A stretch of DNA of 64,000 nucleotides from Flavobacteriaceae bacterium GF1 (GCA_009797885.1 WNKP01000003.1:398556-462555); one strand, 5' to 3'. Positions 47,510-57,269 are shown, counted from the first letter of the stretch. Program-made: numbers and translations. Notes: a model not told the origin generated them from the letters alone.

Positions 47510-48283
47510 TTAATTTGAAAGCTTGACGGAACTGATCCTATCCCTCCAATTTTTTCCAAAAAGCCCATTTCTGACTTGTCTAAGTTTGCGAAAACCTCGC
47601 ACTTCTCCATTTCTTGCATCCAAAACAATTGAACTGCCCCCATAATTTGCATGCTCATAAAATCGTGCAAAAACATTTCTTGCTAATACGGATTCTAACC
47701 TGTCATTTGGTTTATTGTTAGATGACACATAGCAACCAAATGTTACGGATCCGGTAACTAAAGTCCATGCATCAACGTTTGCGAAATTCTTTAATCTCGA
47801 TTCGTTATTGTAGAGGACCGTACAAATGGGACTAATGTCATTATCAAAATCCCAAAAAAACTCTTTTCTTGTATCATAACAACAGTCCCAATACAATTCA
47901 AGATTGAATGAAGTATACGGAAATGACCTAGCCGAAGTTGCACTTTCATTTTTGGTTGAACGCAGTGGGCTTCCAATTTCCTGTAAATACGCCTGCAACG
48001 CCAAATCATTTCTAAATAGAATGATGTTTGCATCATCCAAAACATATTCGATGTGGTTTTCATTCTCCAAAAGAAAATTGTTGATTAGCAGGGAATTGTC
48101 ATTTTCCACTACTATAAGTTCATCATTTTCGACTACCTCAAAATCTACGGTCAGTGTTTTTCCATCTAGGGTATAGTGAATACTTTCAATGTTTGGATTT
48201 TCTTCAGAGGGGTTGTCTCCATCAGAAGTACAGGAGGCCAAAAGGACAAGCAGGGATGCGATAAGAATTTTTTTCATAATCAT
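47510..48283 (-). CDS. Lipoprotein with beta/gamma-crystallin-like C-terminal domain
   Basis: A 257-residue lipoprotein (lipobox Cys at 18, LLASCTSDG) with an Asp/Asn-rich linker. The last 60 residues (VFARFYEHANYGGSSIVLDA ... WRDRISSVKLSN) match the Greek-key pattern of beta/gamma-crystallins or I36-type inhibitors, small calcium-binding or protease-inhibiting modules. Cysteines in YWDCCYD may form a disulfide. The middle region is unrecognised. A Crp/Fnr-type palindrome at 48335 lies about 50 bp upstream. Confidence 0.75.
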   Translation of the reverse strand: MIMKKILIASLLVLLASCTSDGDNPSEENPNIESIHYTLDGKTLTVDFEVVENDELIVVENDNSLLINNFLLENENHIEYVLDDANIILFRNDLALQAYLQEIGSPLRSTKNESATSARSFPYTSFNLELYWDCCYDTRKEFFWDFDNDISPICTVLYNNESRLKNFANVDAWTLVTGSVTFGCYVSSNNKPNDRLESVLARNVFARFYEHANYGGSSIVLDARNGEVRGFRKLRQVRNGLFGKNWRDRISSVKLSN

Positions 48284-48334
48284 AAAATTTAGGATTTAAT
48301 GCATTAAAATTGTAGCTATTTTCGTGCATAAATA

Positions 48335-48348
48335 GTGATAAAAATCAT
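48335..48348. promoter_or_regulatory. Crp/Fnr-type palindrome between two lipoprotein genes
   Basis: GTGATAAAAATCAT, one base from the copies at 24782 and 28751. It lies 52 bp before the minus-strand lipoprotein gene and 159 bp before the FKBP gene. Confidence 0.4.
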
Positions 48349-48506
48349 AAAATAGAAATTTTTCTTATAGTATATGGAGAAAAAATTTCGTTTTTGATTA
48401 AAATTTTCTGTATGGCTATACTATGCGTACACCCAATAAATGTTAATAAAACAAGCACAAGGTTTTGAAAATTGTATCTTAGGCCGCTTAAAAAGATCGT
48501 AGAGGA

Positions 48507-49490
48507 ATGAAAAGATATTTTTTGCTGTTGGGTGCGGCTATTTTGGTATCTAGCTGTGGAGATGATGACGGCCCTGGTGGTATTCAGCTCGCAACTACAA
48601 CCTTGGCCGAACAAATAGTGGAGGACGATGCAGCAATTCTGGACTATTTAGAAACCCATTTCTATAATTATGAGGAGTTTCAAAATCCACCGGAAAACTT
48701 TAATTTCAGGGTTCGGATTGAACCAATTACAGGGGACAACTCGGACAAAATCCCTCTTTCACAACAGGTTTCTTCGGCGGTAATCAACGTCAGTTCCAAT
48801 GAAACTACTTTCCCGTTGCCAGGAGAGGAAACCGATGTACCACATACCTATTACTTTTTACAAATACGCGAAGGTCAGGGTCCTAGCCCTACTGTTGGAG
48901 ATTCTACCTTGGTTAAAGTTGAAGGTCAGTTGCTTGACGGTTTCGTTTTTGAGAGTAGTGCGGATTTTGGTTGGCTTCCATTGTATAATACCGTAAGGGG
49001 CTTCGCAAATTCGATGGCACAGATGAAAGGAGGTACGCCTGAGGGCATTGTGGTTAATCCTGACGGGAGCTCCCAAATTACGGATAGTGGCATAGGCCTA
49101 ATGATTATTCCTTCTGGCCTGGGCTTTTTTAACCGTCCCCGGGAAGGTTCGCAGGTTCCATTATTTGCACCATTGGTATTTACTTTTGAATTGGGTTTGG
49201 TAACAGAAAATACGGATACGGATAACGATGGGATTCCTAACATGGAAGAAGACTTGGATGAGGATGGGTTTTTATTCGACGATAATACAGATCTTGAAAG
49301 TGAGATAGAACGTGGATTACAAGTTGCCTTTGCTAATTTCCAAGATCCCGATGATGATGGGGATGGCGTTTTGACTAGGGATGAAATATCGGATGAAAAT
49401 GGAAACATCATTTTTCCCTATCCGGATACGAACAATGACGGCACCCCGGATTATTTGGATCTCAATATTCTTAGGGAACCGGGCAATTAA
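48507..49490 (+). CDS. FKBP-type peptidyl-prolyl isomerase lipoprotein with Asp-rich calcium repeats
   Basis: A 327-residue lipoprotein (lipobox Cys at 17, LVSSCGDDDG). Residues about 110-235 form an FKBP-type domain (GDSTLVKVEGQLLDGFVFES, GFANSMAQMKGGTPEGIVV, IGLMIIPSGLGFFN, PLVFTFELGLV). A C-terminal tail of thrombospondin type-3-like calcium motifs follows (DTDNDGIPNMEEDLDEDG, DPDDDGDGVLTRDE, DTNNDGTPDYLDL). It would act on proteins in the periplasm or at the surface. This combination is common in Flavobacteriia. Confidence 0.88.
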   Translation: MKRYFLLLGAAILVSSCGDDDGPGGIQLATTTLAEQIVEDDAAILDYLETHFYNYEEFQNPPENFNFRVRIEPITGDNSDKIPLSQQVSSAVINVSSNETTFPLPGEETDVPHTYYFLQIREGQGPSPTVGDSTLVKVEGQLLDGFVFESSADFGWLPLYNTVRGFANSMAQMKGGTPEGIVVNPDGSSQITDSGIGLMIIPSGLGFFNRPREGSQVPLFAPLVFTFELGLVTENTDTDNDGIPNMEEDLDEDGFLFDDNTDLESEIERGLQVAFANFQDPDDDGDGVLTRDEISDENGNIIFPYPDTNNDGTPDYLDLNILREPGN

Positions 49491-49502
49491 AATAAAAAAA
49501 AG

Positions 49503-49627
49503 GGTGTCTAAAAAGTCGCAACAACACTAAAATGTCACATTGAGCGCAGTCGAAATACATTGATATTCCAAGGTCTGATTTTCTCGACTACGCTCGAAAT
49601 GACAATAGTACAGACTTTTAGACACCT
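49503..49627. repeat. 125-bp inverted-repeat element / bidirectional terminator
   Basis: GGTGTCTAAAAAGTC at the left end and GACTTTTAGACACC at the right end are inverted repeats. Internally, 49533-49553 pairs imperfectly with 49584-49604 (CATTGAGCGCAGTCGA against TCGACTACGCTCGAAATG). A-run on the left and T-run on the right flank the structure, and it sits exactly between two convergent genes, so it can terminate both. The inner motif belongs to a repeat type widespread in flavobacterial genomes. Confidence 0.7.
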
Positions 49628-49653
49628 CTTTTTCGTTTTCCGTTTTTTCCGGC

Positions 49654-50238
49654 CTACAGTTTTAAACTAAAGCTTAGGATCAACTGGTCCGGCCGCGTAT
49701 CTACCCGGTCATCCACGTTGACAATATTGGAGTTGATAAAGCTGATCTCATTTTCCGTAAAACCCCTTTCGTATCTAAGATCGATGCCAAATTTTCCCAA
49801 GTTGACACCGGCGCCAAGATTGAAACCCAAGGTCAGGTCATTGTCGATATCATCTATGGTGACATCATCGAATTTACTGTTAAGGATGTATTGGAAGGAC
49901 GGACCGATAAAGGCATGTAAGGGGCCAATTATCTTGGTTCCCACAAGCAGCGGCACATCCAATTTTTGAATTTTCAGATCCCCTTCATCGTATCCGGAAG
50001 TGGTACTGGTGTACACCAATTCCGGCCTGAGATAGATCCTGTTTCCCAATTTTCCATAGACCCCAACATGGAAACCGGCATTTCGATCAGGGTTTTCAAA
50101 GGCATTTTCTACAGAGTTAAAGTAATCACCGTTACCATTGTAGTTCAATCCGGCCTTGATTCCAAAACCCGATCCCGCTTGCGCATGCAGTCCATAGCCT
50201 ACCAAAATAGCGGCTACAATCAAAAGTGTTTTTCTCAT
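49654..50238 (-). CDS. Outer-membrane beta-barrel protein (porin-family OMP)
   Basis: A 194-residue protein with signal peptide (MRKTLLIVAAILVGYGLHAQ) and alternating beta strands of the OMP_b-brl type: GFGIKAGLNYNGNGD, NRIYLRPELVYTST, KLDVPLLVGTKI, GFNLGAGVNLGKFGIDLRYE, ending in the outer-membrane signature LILSFSLKL. About eight strands. Function unknown. It stands alone, convergent to the FKBP gene. Confidence 0.88.
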   Translation of the reverse strand: MRKTLLIVAAILVGYGLHAQAGSGFGIKAGLNYNGNGDYFNSVENAFENPDRNAGFHVGVYGKLGNRIYLRPELVYTSTTSGYDEGDLKIQKLDVPLLVGTKIIGPLHAFIGPSFQYILNSKFDDVTIDDIDNDLTLGFNLGAGVNLGKFGIDLRYERGFTENEISFINSNIVNVDDRVDTRPDQLILSFSLKL

Positions 50239-50294
50239 AATGTGTTTCGTTTAATGAATTATGATGAAAAGGGTATCAAAGACGATACCAAAAC

Positions 50295-51248
50295 CTATTT
50301 TCTTTTCAACACTTTTAAAACGGCGGCTTCAATGGCTTTATTGTTGAGCCCATACTTCTCCATGAGTTGGTCCGGGGTACCACTTTCCCCAAAGGTGTCC
50401 TGGGTAGCCACAAACTCCTGGGGTGTAGGCTGATGGAGTGCAAGGGTCCTTGCCACACTTTCACCCAGTCCCCCAAGAAAATTATGTTCCTCTGCGGTAA
50501 CGATACATCCCGTTTTTCCTATGGAATCCAAAATGGCCTTTTCATCCAAGGGTTTTATGGTGTGTATGTTGATGATCTCGCAGGAAATACCCTGGTTTTC
50601 CAAATTTTCGGCGGCAAGCAATGCTTCCCAGACCAAATGTCCCGTAGCTACGATGGTCACATCCGTTCCCTCATTCAACAGTACGGCCTTGCCGATTTCA
50701 AACTCTTGGTCCACCGGGGTAAAATTGGCCACTTTGGGACGACCAAAACGTAGGTAGACCGGCCCGTGGTGTTCCGCAATGGCTATGGTCGCCGCTTTGG
50801 TTTGGTTAAAATCACAAGGATTGATTACGGTCATTCCGGGCAACATTTTCATCAATCCGATATCCTCAAGGATTTGATGGGTTGCCCCGTCCTCACCCAG
50901 GGTAACACCGGCATGGGAGGCGCAGATCTTTACATTTTTATGGGAGTAGGCGATGGACTGCCTAATTTGATCATAGACCCTACCTGTCGCAAAATTGGCG
51001 AAAGTAGTGGCAAAGGGAATTTTTCCGCCAATCGTTAAACCTGCGGCAATCCCCATCATATTGGCCTCGGCAATCCCCACTTGGAAAAAACGTTCCGGAT
51101 TTTCGTCGATAAAGGTTTCGATCTTGAGCGATCCCACCAAATCGGCACATAAAGCGACCACATTAGGGTTGGTTCTTCCCAGTTCCGTCATTCCCGCACC
51201 AAAACCGCTGCGGGTATCTTTCTTTCCTTGATCTGTATATTTTGTCAT
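50295..51248 (-). CDS. Transketolase, C-terminal subunit
   Basis: A 317-residue chain carrying the pyrimidine-binding and C-terminal domains of transketolase (EANMMGIAAGLTIGGKIPFA, GEDGATHQILEDIGLMK, YLRFGRPK). With the N-terminal chain encoded upstream it forms the split enzyme usual in Flavobacteriaceae, which transfers two-carbon ketol units in the pentose phosphate pathway. 51 bp separate the two genes on the same strand. Confidence 0.94.
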   Translation of the reverse strand: MTKYTDQGKKDTRSGFGAGMTELGRTNPNVVALCADLVGSLKIETFIDENPERFFQVGIAEANMMGIAAGLTIGGKIPFATTFANFATGRVYDQIRQSIAYSHKNVKICASHAGVTLGEDGATHQILEDIGLMKMLPGMTVINPCDFNQTKAATIAIAEHHGPVYLRFGRPKVANFTPVDQEFEIGKAVLLNEGTDVTIVATGHLVWEALLAAENLENQGISCEIINIHTIKPLDEKAILDSIGKTGCIVTAEEHNFLGGLGESVARTLALHQPTPQEFVATQDTFGESGTPDQLMEKYGLNNKAIEAAVLKVLKRK

Positions 51249-51299
51249 TGCTATAGGTTATTCCCAATCCAGGGAATTGATTTTAATTAAATAGGTGTA

Positions 51300-52145
51300 T
51301 TAGTAGTCGCCCAAGGTTTCCGGGTTTTGGGCCAATGCGGTTTCCAATTGTTCATCATTTGGGGCCTTGCCATGCCATGCATGGGTATGCATCATAAAAT
51401 CCACGCCATTGCCCATCATGGTGGTCATTACGATACAGACCGGTCTTCCTTTCCCAGTCCTGCGTTTCGCCTCTTTTAATCCTTCAATGACCTGTCCTAA
51501 ATCGTTTCCATTTTCAATTTCAAGGACATCCCATCCAAAAGCCCTGAATTTTTCAGGGACATCCCCCAAAGGCATCACTTTTTCGGTAGGACCGTCAATT
51601 TGTTGTCCATTGCGATCTACCGTGGCGATTAGGTTGTCCACTTTATGTGCGGCAGCGAACATTATGGCTTCCCAATTTTGTCCTTCCTGCAATTCCCCAT
51701 CCCCATGAAGGCTGTATACCAGATGATCGTCCTTGTTCAGCTTTTTTGCCAAAGCCGCTCCCAGGGCAACGGACATTCCCTGACCCAGGGAACCACTGGC
51801 CACCCGTATTCCGGGAAGTCCTTCATGCGTGGTCGGGTGTCCCTGTAATCTCGAGTTGATCAGTCGAAAGGTATGGAGCTCTTCCAGTGGAAAATAACCG
51901 CGCCTTGCCAGTACACTGTAGAAAACAGGGGAAATGTGGCCGTTGGAAAGGAAAAACACGTCTTCGCCATCCCCATCCATATCAAAACCTTCTTTCAGGT
52001 CCATTATTTCATTGTACAATGTCACAAAAAACTCGGTACAACCCAAAGAGCCCCCGGGATGACCTGAATTCACCTTATGGACCATCCTCAGGATGTCCCG
52101 TCTCACCTGAACCACCAGTTCTTCCAATTCAGAAATCGTTGCCAT
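51300..52145 (-). CDS. Transketolase, N-terminal subunit
   Basis: A 281-residue thiamine-diphosphate-binding chain. GHPGGSLGCTEFFV near residue 30, LGQGMSVALGAALAKK, and the ThDP motif GDGELQEGQNWEA (about residues 148-160) are standard. It ends before the pyrimidine domain, which is supplied by the downstream gene. The start ATG at 52145 fits MATISELEELVVQVRRDIL. Confidence 0.95.
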   Translation of the reverse strand: MATISELEELVVQVRRDILRMVHKVNSGHPGGSLGCTEFFVTLYNEIMDLKEGFDMDGDGEDVFFLSNGHISPVFYSVLARRGYFPLEELHTFRLINSRLQGHPTTHEGLPGIRVASGSLGQGMSVALGAALAKKLNKDDHLVYSLHGDGELQEGQNWEAIMFAAAHKVDNLIATVDRNGQQIDGPTEKVMPLGDVPEKFRAFGWDVLEIENGNDLGQVIEGLKEAKRRTGKGRPVCIVMTTMMGNGVDFMMHTHAWHGKAPNDEQLETALAQNPETLGDY

Positions 52146-52276
52146 GTATTATTTTTATTAAGGTACCAAATGTAACCGCAATCCTATCTTTTAGCAAATG
52201 AAATCCCTTCATTTTTATTAGAGACTATCAACAAAACTTTATTTGTTTGTTAAGGGAGTGCTCAAGCGGAGATGGC

Positions 52277-52284
52277 TATATTTG
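52277..52284 (+). promoter_or_regulatory. -7 element of the tgt promoter
   Basis: TATATTTG, 18 bp before the tgt start codon. No TTG at the ideal -33 distance is seen. Confidence 0.5.
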
Positions 52285-52301
52285 CTCCTTAAATTTTTTG
52301 T

Positions 52302-53432
52302 TTGAAATTTAACCTTCTTCATACGGATACCCACACAAAGGCCAGGGCCGGTGAGATTCAGACAGGGCACGGTACCATCCAAACCCCAATTTTTATGCCC
52401 GTGGGTACGGTGGCCTCGGTTAAAGGGGTCCACCAAAGGGAACTGAAAGAGGATATCGCACCGGATATCATCCTTGGAAATACCTATCACCTGTACCTAA
52501 GACCCGGCATTGAGATTATGGAAAAAGCGGGAGGGCTGCACCAATTCATGGGTTGGGATAGGAATATATTGACGGACAGTGGGGGATATCAGGTATATTC
52601 CCTATCCGGAAATCGTAAAATAAAGGAGGAAGGGGTAAATTTCAAATCCCATATTGACGGTTCCAGCCATTTTTTTTCGCCGGAACTGGTAATGGAAATC
52701 CAACGCTCCATAGGAGCGGATATCATAATGGCCTTTGATGAGTGTACCCCTTATCCCTGTGACTATGGCTATGCCAAGCGTTCCATGGATTTGACCCATA
52801 GGTGGTTGGACAGGTGTTTGGACCATTTGAAAAAGGTACCGGAAAAATACGATTACCCCCAGGCATTTTTTCCCATCGTACAGGGTTCTACCTATACCGA
52901 CCTACGCAAGCAATCTGCAGAGTATATTGCCAATACCAATGCTTTTGGGAATGCCATAGGAGGACTTTCCGTTGGGGAACCGGCAGAGGAAATGTATGCC
53001 ATGTCGGAAATTGTCTGTGATATCCTCCCCAAGGAAAAACCACGTTACCTGATGGGGGTGGGCACCCCAATCAACATTTTGGAAAACATTGCCCTGGGGA
53101 TTGATATGTTTGACTGTGTGATGCCGACCAGGAATGCAAGAAATGGCATGTTGTTTACTGCGCATGGTACCATCAACATCAAAAACAAAAAATGGGAAGA
53201 TGATTTTTCCCCAATTGATGAAATGGGTATTACGTTTGTGGACACGGAGTATTCCAAAGCCTATCTAAGACACCTTTTTGCGGCCAACGAATACCTGGGG
53301 AAACAGATCGCTACCATTCATAACCTGGGATTTTATCTTTGGCTGGTGCGAACGGCCAGGGAAAAGATCATAAACGGGGAGTTTGGAGCGTGGAAGGCCC
53401 AAATGGTAAAACAAATGAATAAGAGATTGTAG
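52302..53432 (+). CDS. tgt: Queuine/preQ1 tRNA-guanine transglycosylase
   Basis: Exchanges guanine-34 of GUN-anticodon tRNAs for preQ1. The 376-residue enzyme has the nucleophile/base-binding Asp residues in DSGGYQVYSLS and MAFDECTPY, the GGLSVGEP loop, and MGVGTPINI with catalytic Asp in FDCVMPTRNARNG. Compared with many orthologues, the zinc-site cysteines near the C-terminus are not evident. Starts at TTG 52302, the only codon fitting the conserved MKFNLLHTD start. It overlaps the LptF/G gene start (GTG) by one base. Confidence 0.94.
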   Translation: MKFNLLHTDTHTKARAGEIQTGHGTIQTPIFMPVGTVASVKGVHQRELKEDIAPDIILGNTYHLYLRPGIEIMEKAGGLHQFMGWDRNILTDSGGYQVYSLSGNRKIKEEGVNFKSHIDGSSHFFSPELVMEIQRSIGADIIMAFDECTPYPCDYGYAKRSMDLTHRWLDRCLDHLKKVPEKYDYPQAFFPIVQGSTYTDLRKQSAEYIANTNAFGNAIGGLSVGEPAEEMYAMSEIVCDILPKEKPRYLMGVGTPINILENIALGIDMFDCVMPTRNARNGMLFTAHGTINIKNKKWEDDFSPIDEMGITFVDTEYSKAYLRHLFAANEYLGKQIATIHNLGFYLWLVRTAREKIINGEFGAWKAQMVKQMNKRL

Positions 53433-54514
53433 TGCTGACCATATTGGATAAATACATATTAAAGCGTTATGTCGCCACTTTTCTGGGGATTCTACTGCTG
53501 TTTATCCCTATTGGTATCATGATCAGTTTGGCGGAAAAAATCGGCAAAATCATTGATAACGAAGCCCCCCTTGGGGAAGTTATTATGTTTTATGGCAACT
53601 TTAGCCTGGTTCTGGGGAATTTGTTGATGCCCATATTGCTGTTTCTATCCATCATTTTCTTCACGTCCAAATTGGCAAGCAATACGGAGATCGTGGCGAT
53701 GTTGAGTTCAGGGATTTCCTATAGACGGTTTCTACGGCCGTATTTCATTGGTGCCGCTATCGTGGCCGTCCTTATCTTTTTTATGGGGCAGTTTATAGTG
53801 CCCAATGCCAGTATTGGTTTTAATGAGTTTGAATATAAGTACTTTAAGAAGGGAAGACAGACCCGACAGACCACCAATATCTTCAACCAACTGAACGAAA
53901 AGGACTTTATTTATGTAAGCAGTTTTGATCCCGATCGAAAAATAGGTTACAATTTCACCTATGAGCGTTTTGATGGGGATGATGAGCTGGTCTTCAAGAT
54001 AAGCGCGGCCAATATTCGATGGGTGGAAAAGGACAGTTTGTATCGGTTGACCTCCTACACAAAACGGAAGATAAAGGAGGGGCATGAACTCGTGGAAACC
54101 AAAAGAAGGTTGGATACCCTGTTTACCTTTCAAATAGGGGATTTGACCCCGGTCTCCTACGTGGCGGATACCAAAAACCTATTTGAACTCAATGATTTTA
54201 TAGAAGACCAGCGTAAAAAAGGGGCCGCCAACATCAACACCTATATATTGGCCAAATACAAGAGATGGGCCTTACCCATAGCCGCATTTATCCTTACCAT
54301 AATTGCCGTTGCGGTTTCCTCGGTCAAGAGAAGGGGCGGAATGGGCTTCAATTTGCTGGTGGGCATAGCCTTGGGGATGGTCTATATCTTTTTTGACAGG
54401 ATTTTTGGCACCATGGCGGAACAGTCGGGATTTTCGCCATTGCTCGCTGTTTTGATCCCAAATGTTATTTTTGGTGTTATAGGGGTTTACCTGCTTCAAA
54501 AAGCCAAACGATAG
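53432..54514 (+). CDS. LptF/LptG-family permease (YjgP/YjgQ)
   Basis: A 360-residue inner-membrane protein: three helices at each end and a periplasmic beta-jellyroll in the middle (about residues 135-250), the layout of LptF/LptG, which pass lipopolysaccharide from the ABC transporter to LptC. Signatures: LDKYILKRYVATF at the start, SNTEIVAMLSSGISYRRFL, VSSVKRRGGMGFNLLVGIAL. The GTG start at 53432 overlaps the tgt stop. Confidence 0.92.
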   Translation: MLTILDKYILKRYVATFLGILLLFIPIGIMISLAEKIGKIIDNEAPLGEVIMFYGNFSLVLGNLLMPILLFLSIIFFTSKLASNTEIVAMLSSGISYRRFLRPYFIGAAIVAVLIFFMGQFIVPNASIGFNEFEYKYFKKGRQTRQTTNIFNQLNEKDFIYVSSFDPDRKIGYNFTYERFDGDDELVFKISAANIRWVEKDSLYRLTSYTKRKIKEGHELVETKRRLDTLFTFQIGDLTPVSYVADTKNLFELNDFIEDQRKKGAANINTYILAKYKRWALPIAAFILTIIAVAVSSVKRRGGMGFNLLVGIALGMVYIFFDRIFGTMAEQSGFSPLLAVLIPNVIFGVIGVYLLQKAKR

Positions 54515-54546
54515 CAGTTTGTACTTTAATGGGGTTGGGGAATACC

Positions 54547-54579
54547 TTGTGACATATCTTCCAATAGTTTTTATATTTG
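54547..54579 (+). promoter_or_regulatory. Promoter of accA
   Basis: TTG at 54547-54549 and TATATTTG at 54572-54579, spaced 22 bp, 31 bp before the accA start codon. Confidence 0.65.
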
Positions 54580-54610
54580 CCTCACCAACCAAATAATCAA
54601 GATCGTTTTC

Positions 54611-55564
54611 ATGGAATACTTGGAATTTGAGCTTCCCATAAAAGAATTGGAGGAGCAACTCGAGAAATGTAAGGTGATTGGGGAAGAAAGTGACGTGGAC
54701 GTTACCGAAACCTGTCAGCAGATTGAAAAAAAGCTAGCTGATACAAAAAAGGACATTTACAAGAATTTGACCGCATGGCAGAGGGTCCAGCTTTCCAGGC
54801 ATCCCAACCGTCCCTATACCATGGATTACATCAACGCCATTTGCGGGGATTCCTTTTTGGAACTCCATGGTGACCGTACGGTCAGGGATGACAAGGCCAT
54901 GGTAGGTGGTCTTGGTAAGATTGGTGACCAAAGCTATATGTTCATTGGACAACAAAAAGGGTACAATACAAAGACCAGGCAATATCGAAATTTTGGTATG
55001 GCCAATCCGGAAGGCTATCGGAAAGCCTTGCGGTTGATGCGTTCCGCAGAAAAATTTGGCATTCCCGTGGTCTCATTGGTCGATACTCCCGGGGCCTATC
55101 CCGGAATTGAAGCCGAAGAACGTGGTCAGGGAGAGGCCATTGCCCGAAATATCTTGGAAATGACCCGACTTAAAGTACCCATCATTGTGGTAATCATTGG
55201 AGAAGGAGCATCCGGAGGTGCCTTGGGAATTGGAGTGGGGGATAAGGTACTAATGTTGGAAAACACCTGGTATTCCGTCATTTCCCCGGAATCCTGCTCT
55301 TCCATTCTATGGAGAAGCTGGGAATATAAAGAACAAGCGGCCGAAGCCCTTAAACTAACGGCCACGGACATGAAAAAACTCAAGCTTATCGATGAAATTG
55401 TCCGGGAACCGTTGGGAGGTGCCCATAGTGATCGGGATAAGACCTTTGACATTGTCAAGAAGAAAATTGCATTGCATTTTGAAGAGCTCAAAAAGTTATC
55501 ACCAAAAGATTTGGTACGGATTCGAATGGAAAAATACGCAGACATGGGCGTCTTTAATGGCTAA
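54611..55564 (+). CDS. accA: Acetyl-CoA carboxylase carboxyltransferase subunit alpha
   Basis: One half of the carboxyltransferase that makes malonyl-CoA for fatty acid synthesis. The 317-residue protein carries the crotonase-like core: [69 protein letters not shown] and [13 protein letters not shown]. Length and composition are ordinary. Confidence 0.97.
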   Translation: MEYLEFELPIKELEEQLEKCKVIGEESDVDVTETCQQIEKKLADTKKDIYKNLTAWQRVQLSRHPNRPYTMDYINAICGDSFLELHGDRTVRDDKAMVGGLGKIGDQSYMFIGQQKGYNTKTRQYRNFGMANPEGYRKALRLMRSAEKFGIPVVSLVDTPGAYPGIEAEERGQGEAIARNILEMTRLKVPIIVVIIGEGASGGALGIGVGDKVLMLENTWYSVISPESCSSILWRSWEYKEQAAEALKLTATDMKKLKLIDEIVREPLGGAHSDRDKTFDIVKKKIALHFEELKKLSPKDLVRIRMEKYADMGVFNG

Positions 55565-55730
55565 GCCCTATGTTTCTGTTTTTTAGAAATCGAATACTGT
55601 ATTACTTTTCCTATTTTTTGTGTTGTTAACACATTTTATAAGTTATCAACAATACTTTTGTTGATGACAAGTGAACATCAGGACCTAAAACTTAAAGTTA
55701 ACTAAAGGTTAATTCCATACTTTCGCAGAC

Positions 55731-57269
55731 ATGGAGAACACAAACCCAATTGTTGGTCGTCGCATAGACAAATCTACGATCATAAACTTGGAGCGCGGCA
55801 AAATACCGCCTCAAGCTGTTGATTTAGAGGAAGTTGTATTGGGAGCAATGATGATTGACAAAAAAGGGGTGGACGAAGTCATTGATATTTTGCATCCCGA
55901 TGTGTTCTACAAGGATGCGCATCGCTTTATTTATGAAGCCATCTTCACACTCTTTGAATCCTCTGAACCGGTGGACTTATTAACCGTTTCCGCCCAATTA
56001 AAGAAGGAAGGGCACCTGGAAGCGGTGGGAGGCGATTTTTATTTGATCCGACTTACACAAAAAGTGGCCTCCTCGGCGCATATTGAGTTTCATGCGCGAA
56101 TCGTCCTTCAAAAATATATTCAGCGTAGTTTGATCAAGATTTCAAACGAGATCATTGAAGATGCCTACGACGAATCCACCGATGTTTTTGATCTGTTGGA
56201 TGGTGCTGAAGCCAAATTATACGAAGTCACCCAGGGCAATCTCAAACGTTCGGCGGAGACGGCCCAGAATTTGGTGATACAGGCGAAGAAGCGAATTGAG
56301 GAAATTTCAAATAAAGAAGGGTTAAGTGGTATCCCCTCCGGTTTTGATAAAGTGGATAAACTTACCTCAGGTTGGCAACCCAGTGATTTGGTCATTATTG
56401 CGGCCAGACCGGGTATGGGTAAAACCGCCCTGACGTTGTCCATGGCCCGAAATATGGCCGTAAATGCAGATATTCCCGTTGCGTTCTTTTCCCTTGAAAT
56501 GTCTTCCGTACAATTGATTACCCGGTTAATTTCTTCGGAAACCGGACTTTCCTCGGAAAAACTAAGGACAGGAAAATTGGAAAAACACGAATGGGAGCAA
56601 TTGAACGTTAAGGTAAAAGCTTTGGAAAAGGCACCGCTCTTTATAGACGATACCCCTTCATTGTCCATTTTTGATCTTAGGGCCAAAGCCAGAAGATTGG
56701 AATCCCAACACAAAATTAAACTGATTATCATTGATTATCTGCAGTTGATGACTGCCGGAGGAAGTCAAAAAGGGGGAAATAGGGAGCAGGAAATATCTAC
56801 CATTTCACGGAATTTGAAGGCGTTGGCCAAAGAACTGAATGTTCCGGTAATCGCACTGTCCCAATTATCCCGTGCGGTGGAGACCCGAGGGGGTAGCAAG
56901 CGCCCTATTTTATCGGATTTAAGGGAATCGGGAGCCATCGAACAGGATGCCGACATTGTTTCCTTTATCTATCGTCCCGAATATTATAAAATTGAGGAAT
57001 GGGACGATGAGGACCGCACCCCTACACAGGGTCAGGCAGAGTTTATTGTGGCCAAACACCGTAATGGGGGATTGGATAATATTAGGTTAAAGTTCATTGG
57101 TAACCTCGGTAAATTCGATAATTTAGATGAATTCGACTCACCTTTTGAGTTTCAATCCAAGATGAACGATGATGATGAAAACCCGTTCAACCCTACAACC
57201 TTGCCGAGTGCCGATCAGGCTTTTGGCAGTGCACTCAACGAAGGTGAAGAGGATGATATTCCCTTTTAA
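55731..57269 (+). CDS. dnaB: Replicative DNA helicase
   Basis: Hexameric 5'-3' helicase of the replication fork. The 512-residue protein has the N-terminal primase-binding helical domain (PQAVDLEEVVLGAMM), a linker, and the RecA-like domain with P-loop ARPGMGKTAL (about residues 223-232), Walker B LIIIDYLQLM, and the DLRESGAIEQDADIV motif. The Asp/Glu-rich tail ends in DDIPF. No intein is present. The 3' end overlaps or abuts the next gene. Confidence 0.97.
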   Translation: MENTNPIVGRRIDKSTIINLERGKIPPQAVDLEEVVLGAMMIDKKGVDEVIDILHPDVFYKDAHRFIYEAIFTLFESSEPVDLLTVSAQLKKEGHLEAVGGDFYLIRLTQKVASSAHIEFHARIVLQKYIQRSLIKISNEIIEDAYDESTDVFDLLDGAEAKLYEVTQGNLKRSAETAQNLVIQAKKRIEEISNKEGLSGIPSGFDKVDKLTSGWQPSDLVIIAARPGMGKTALTLSMARNMAVNADIPVAFFSLEMSSVQLITRLISSETGLSSEKLRTGKLEKHEWEQLNVKVKALEKAPLFIDDTPSLSIFDLRAKARRLESQHKIKLIIIDYLQLMTAGGSQKGGNREQEISTISRNLKALAKELNVPVIALSQLSRAVETRGGSKRPILSDLRESGAIEQDADIVSFIYRPEYYKIEEWDDEDRTPTQGQAEFIVAKHRNGGLDNIRLKFIGNLGKFDNLDEFDSPFEFQSKMNDDDENPFNPTTLPSADQAFGSALNEGEEDDIPF

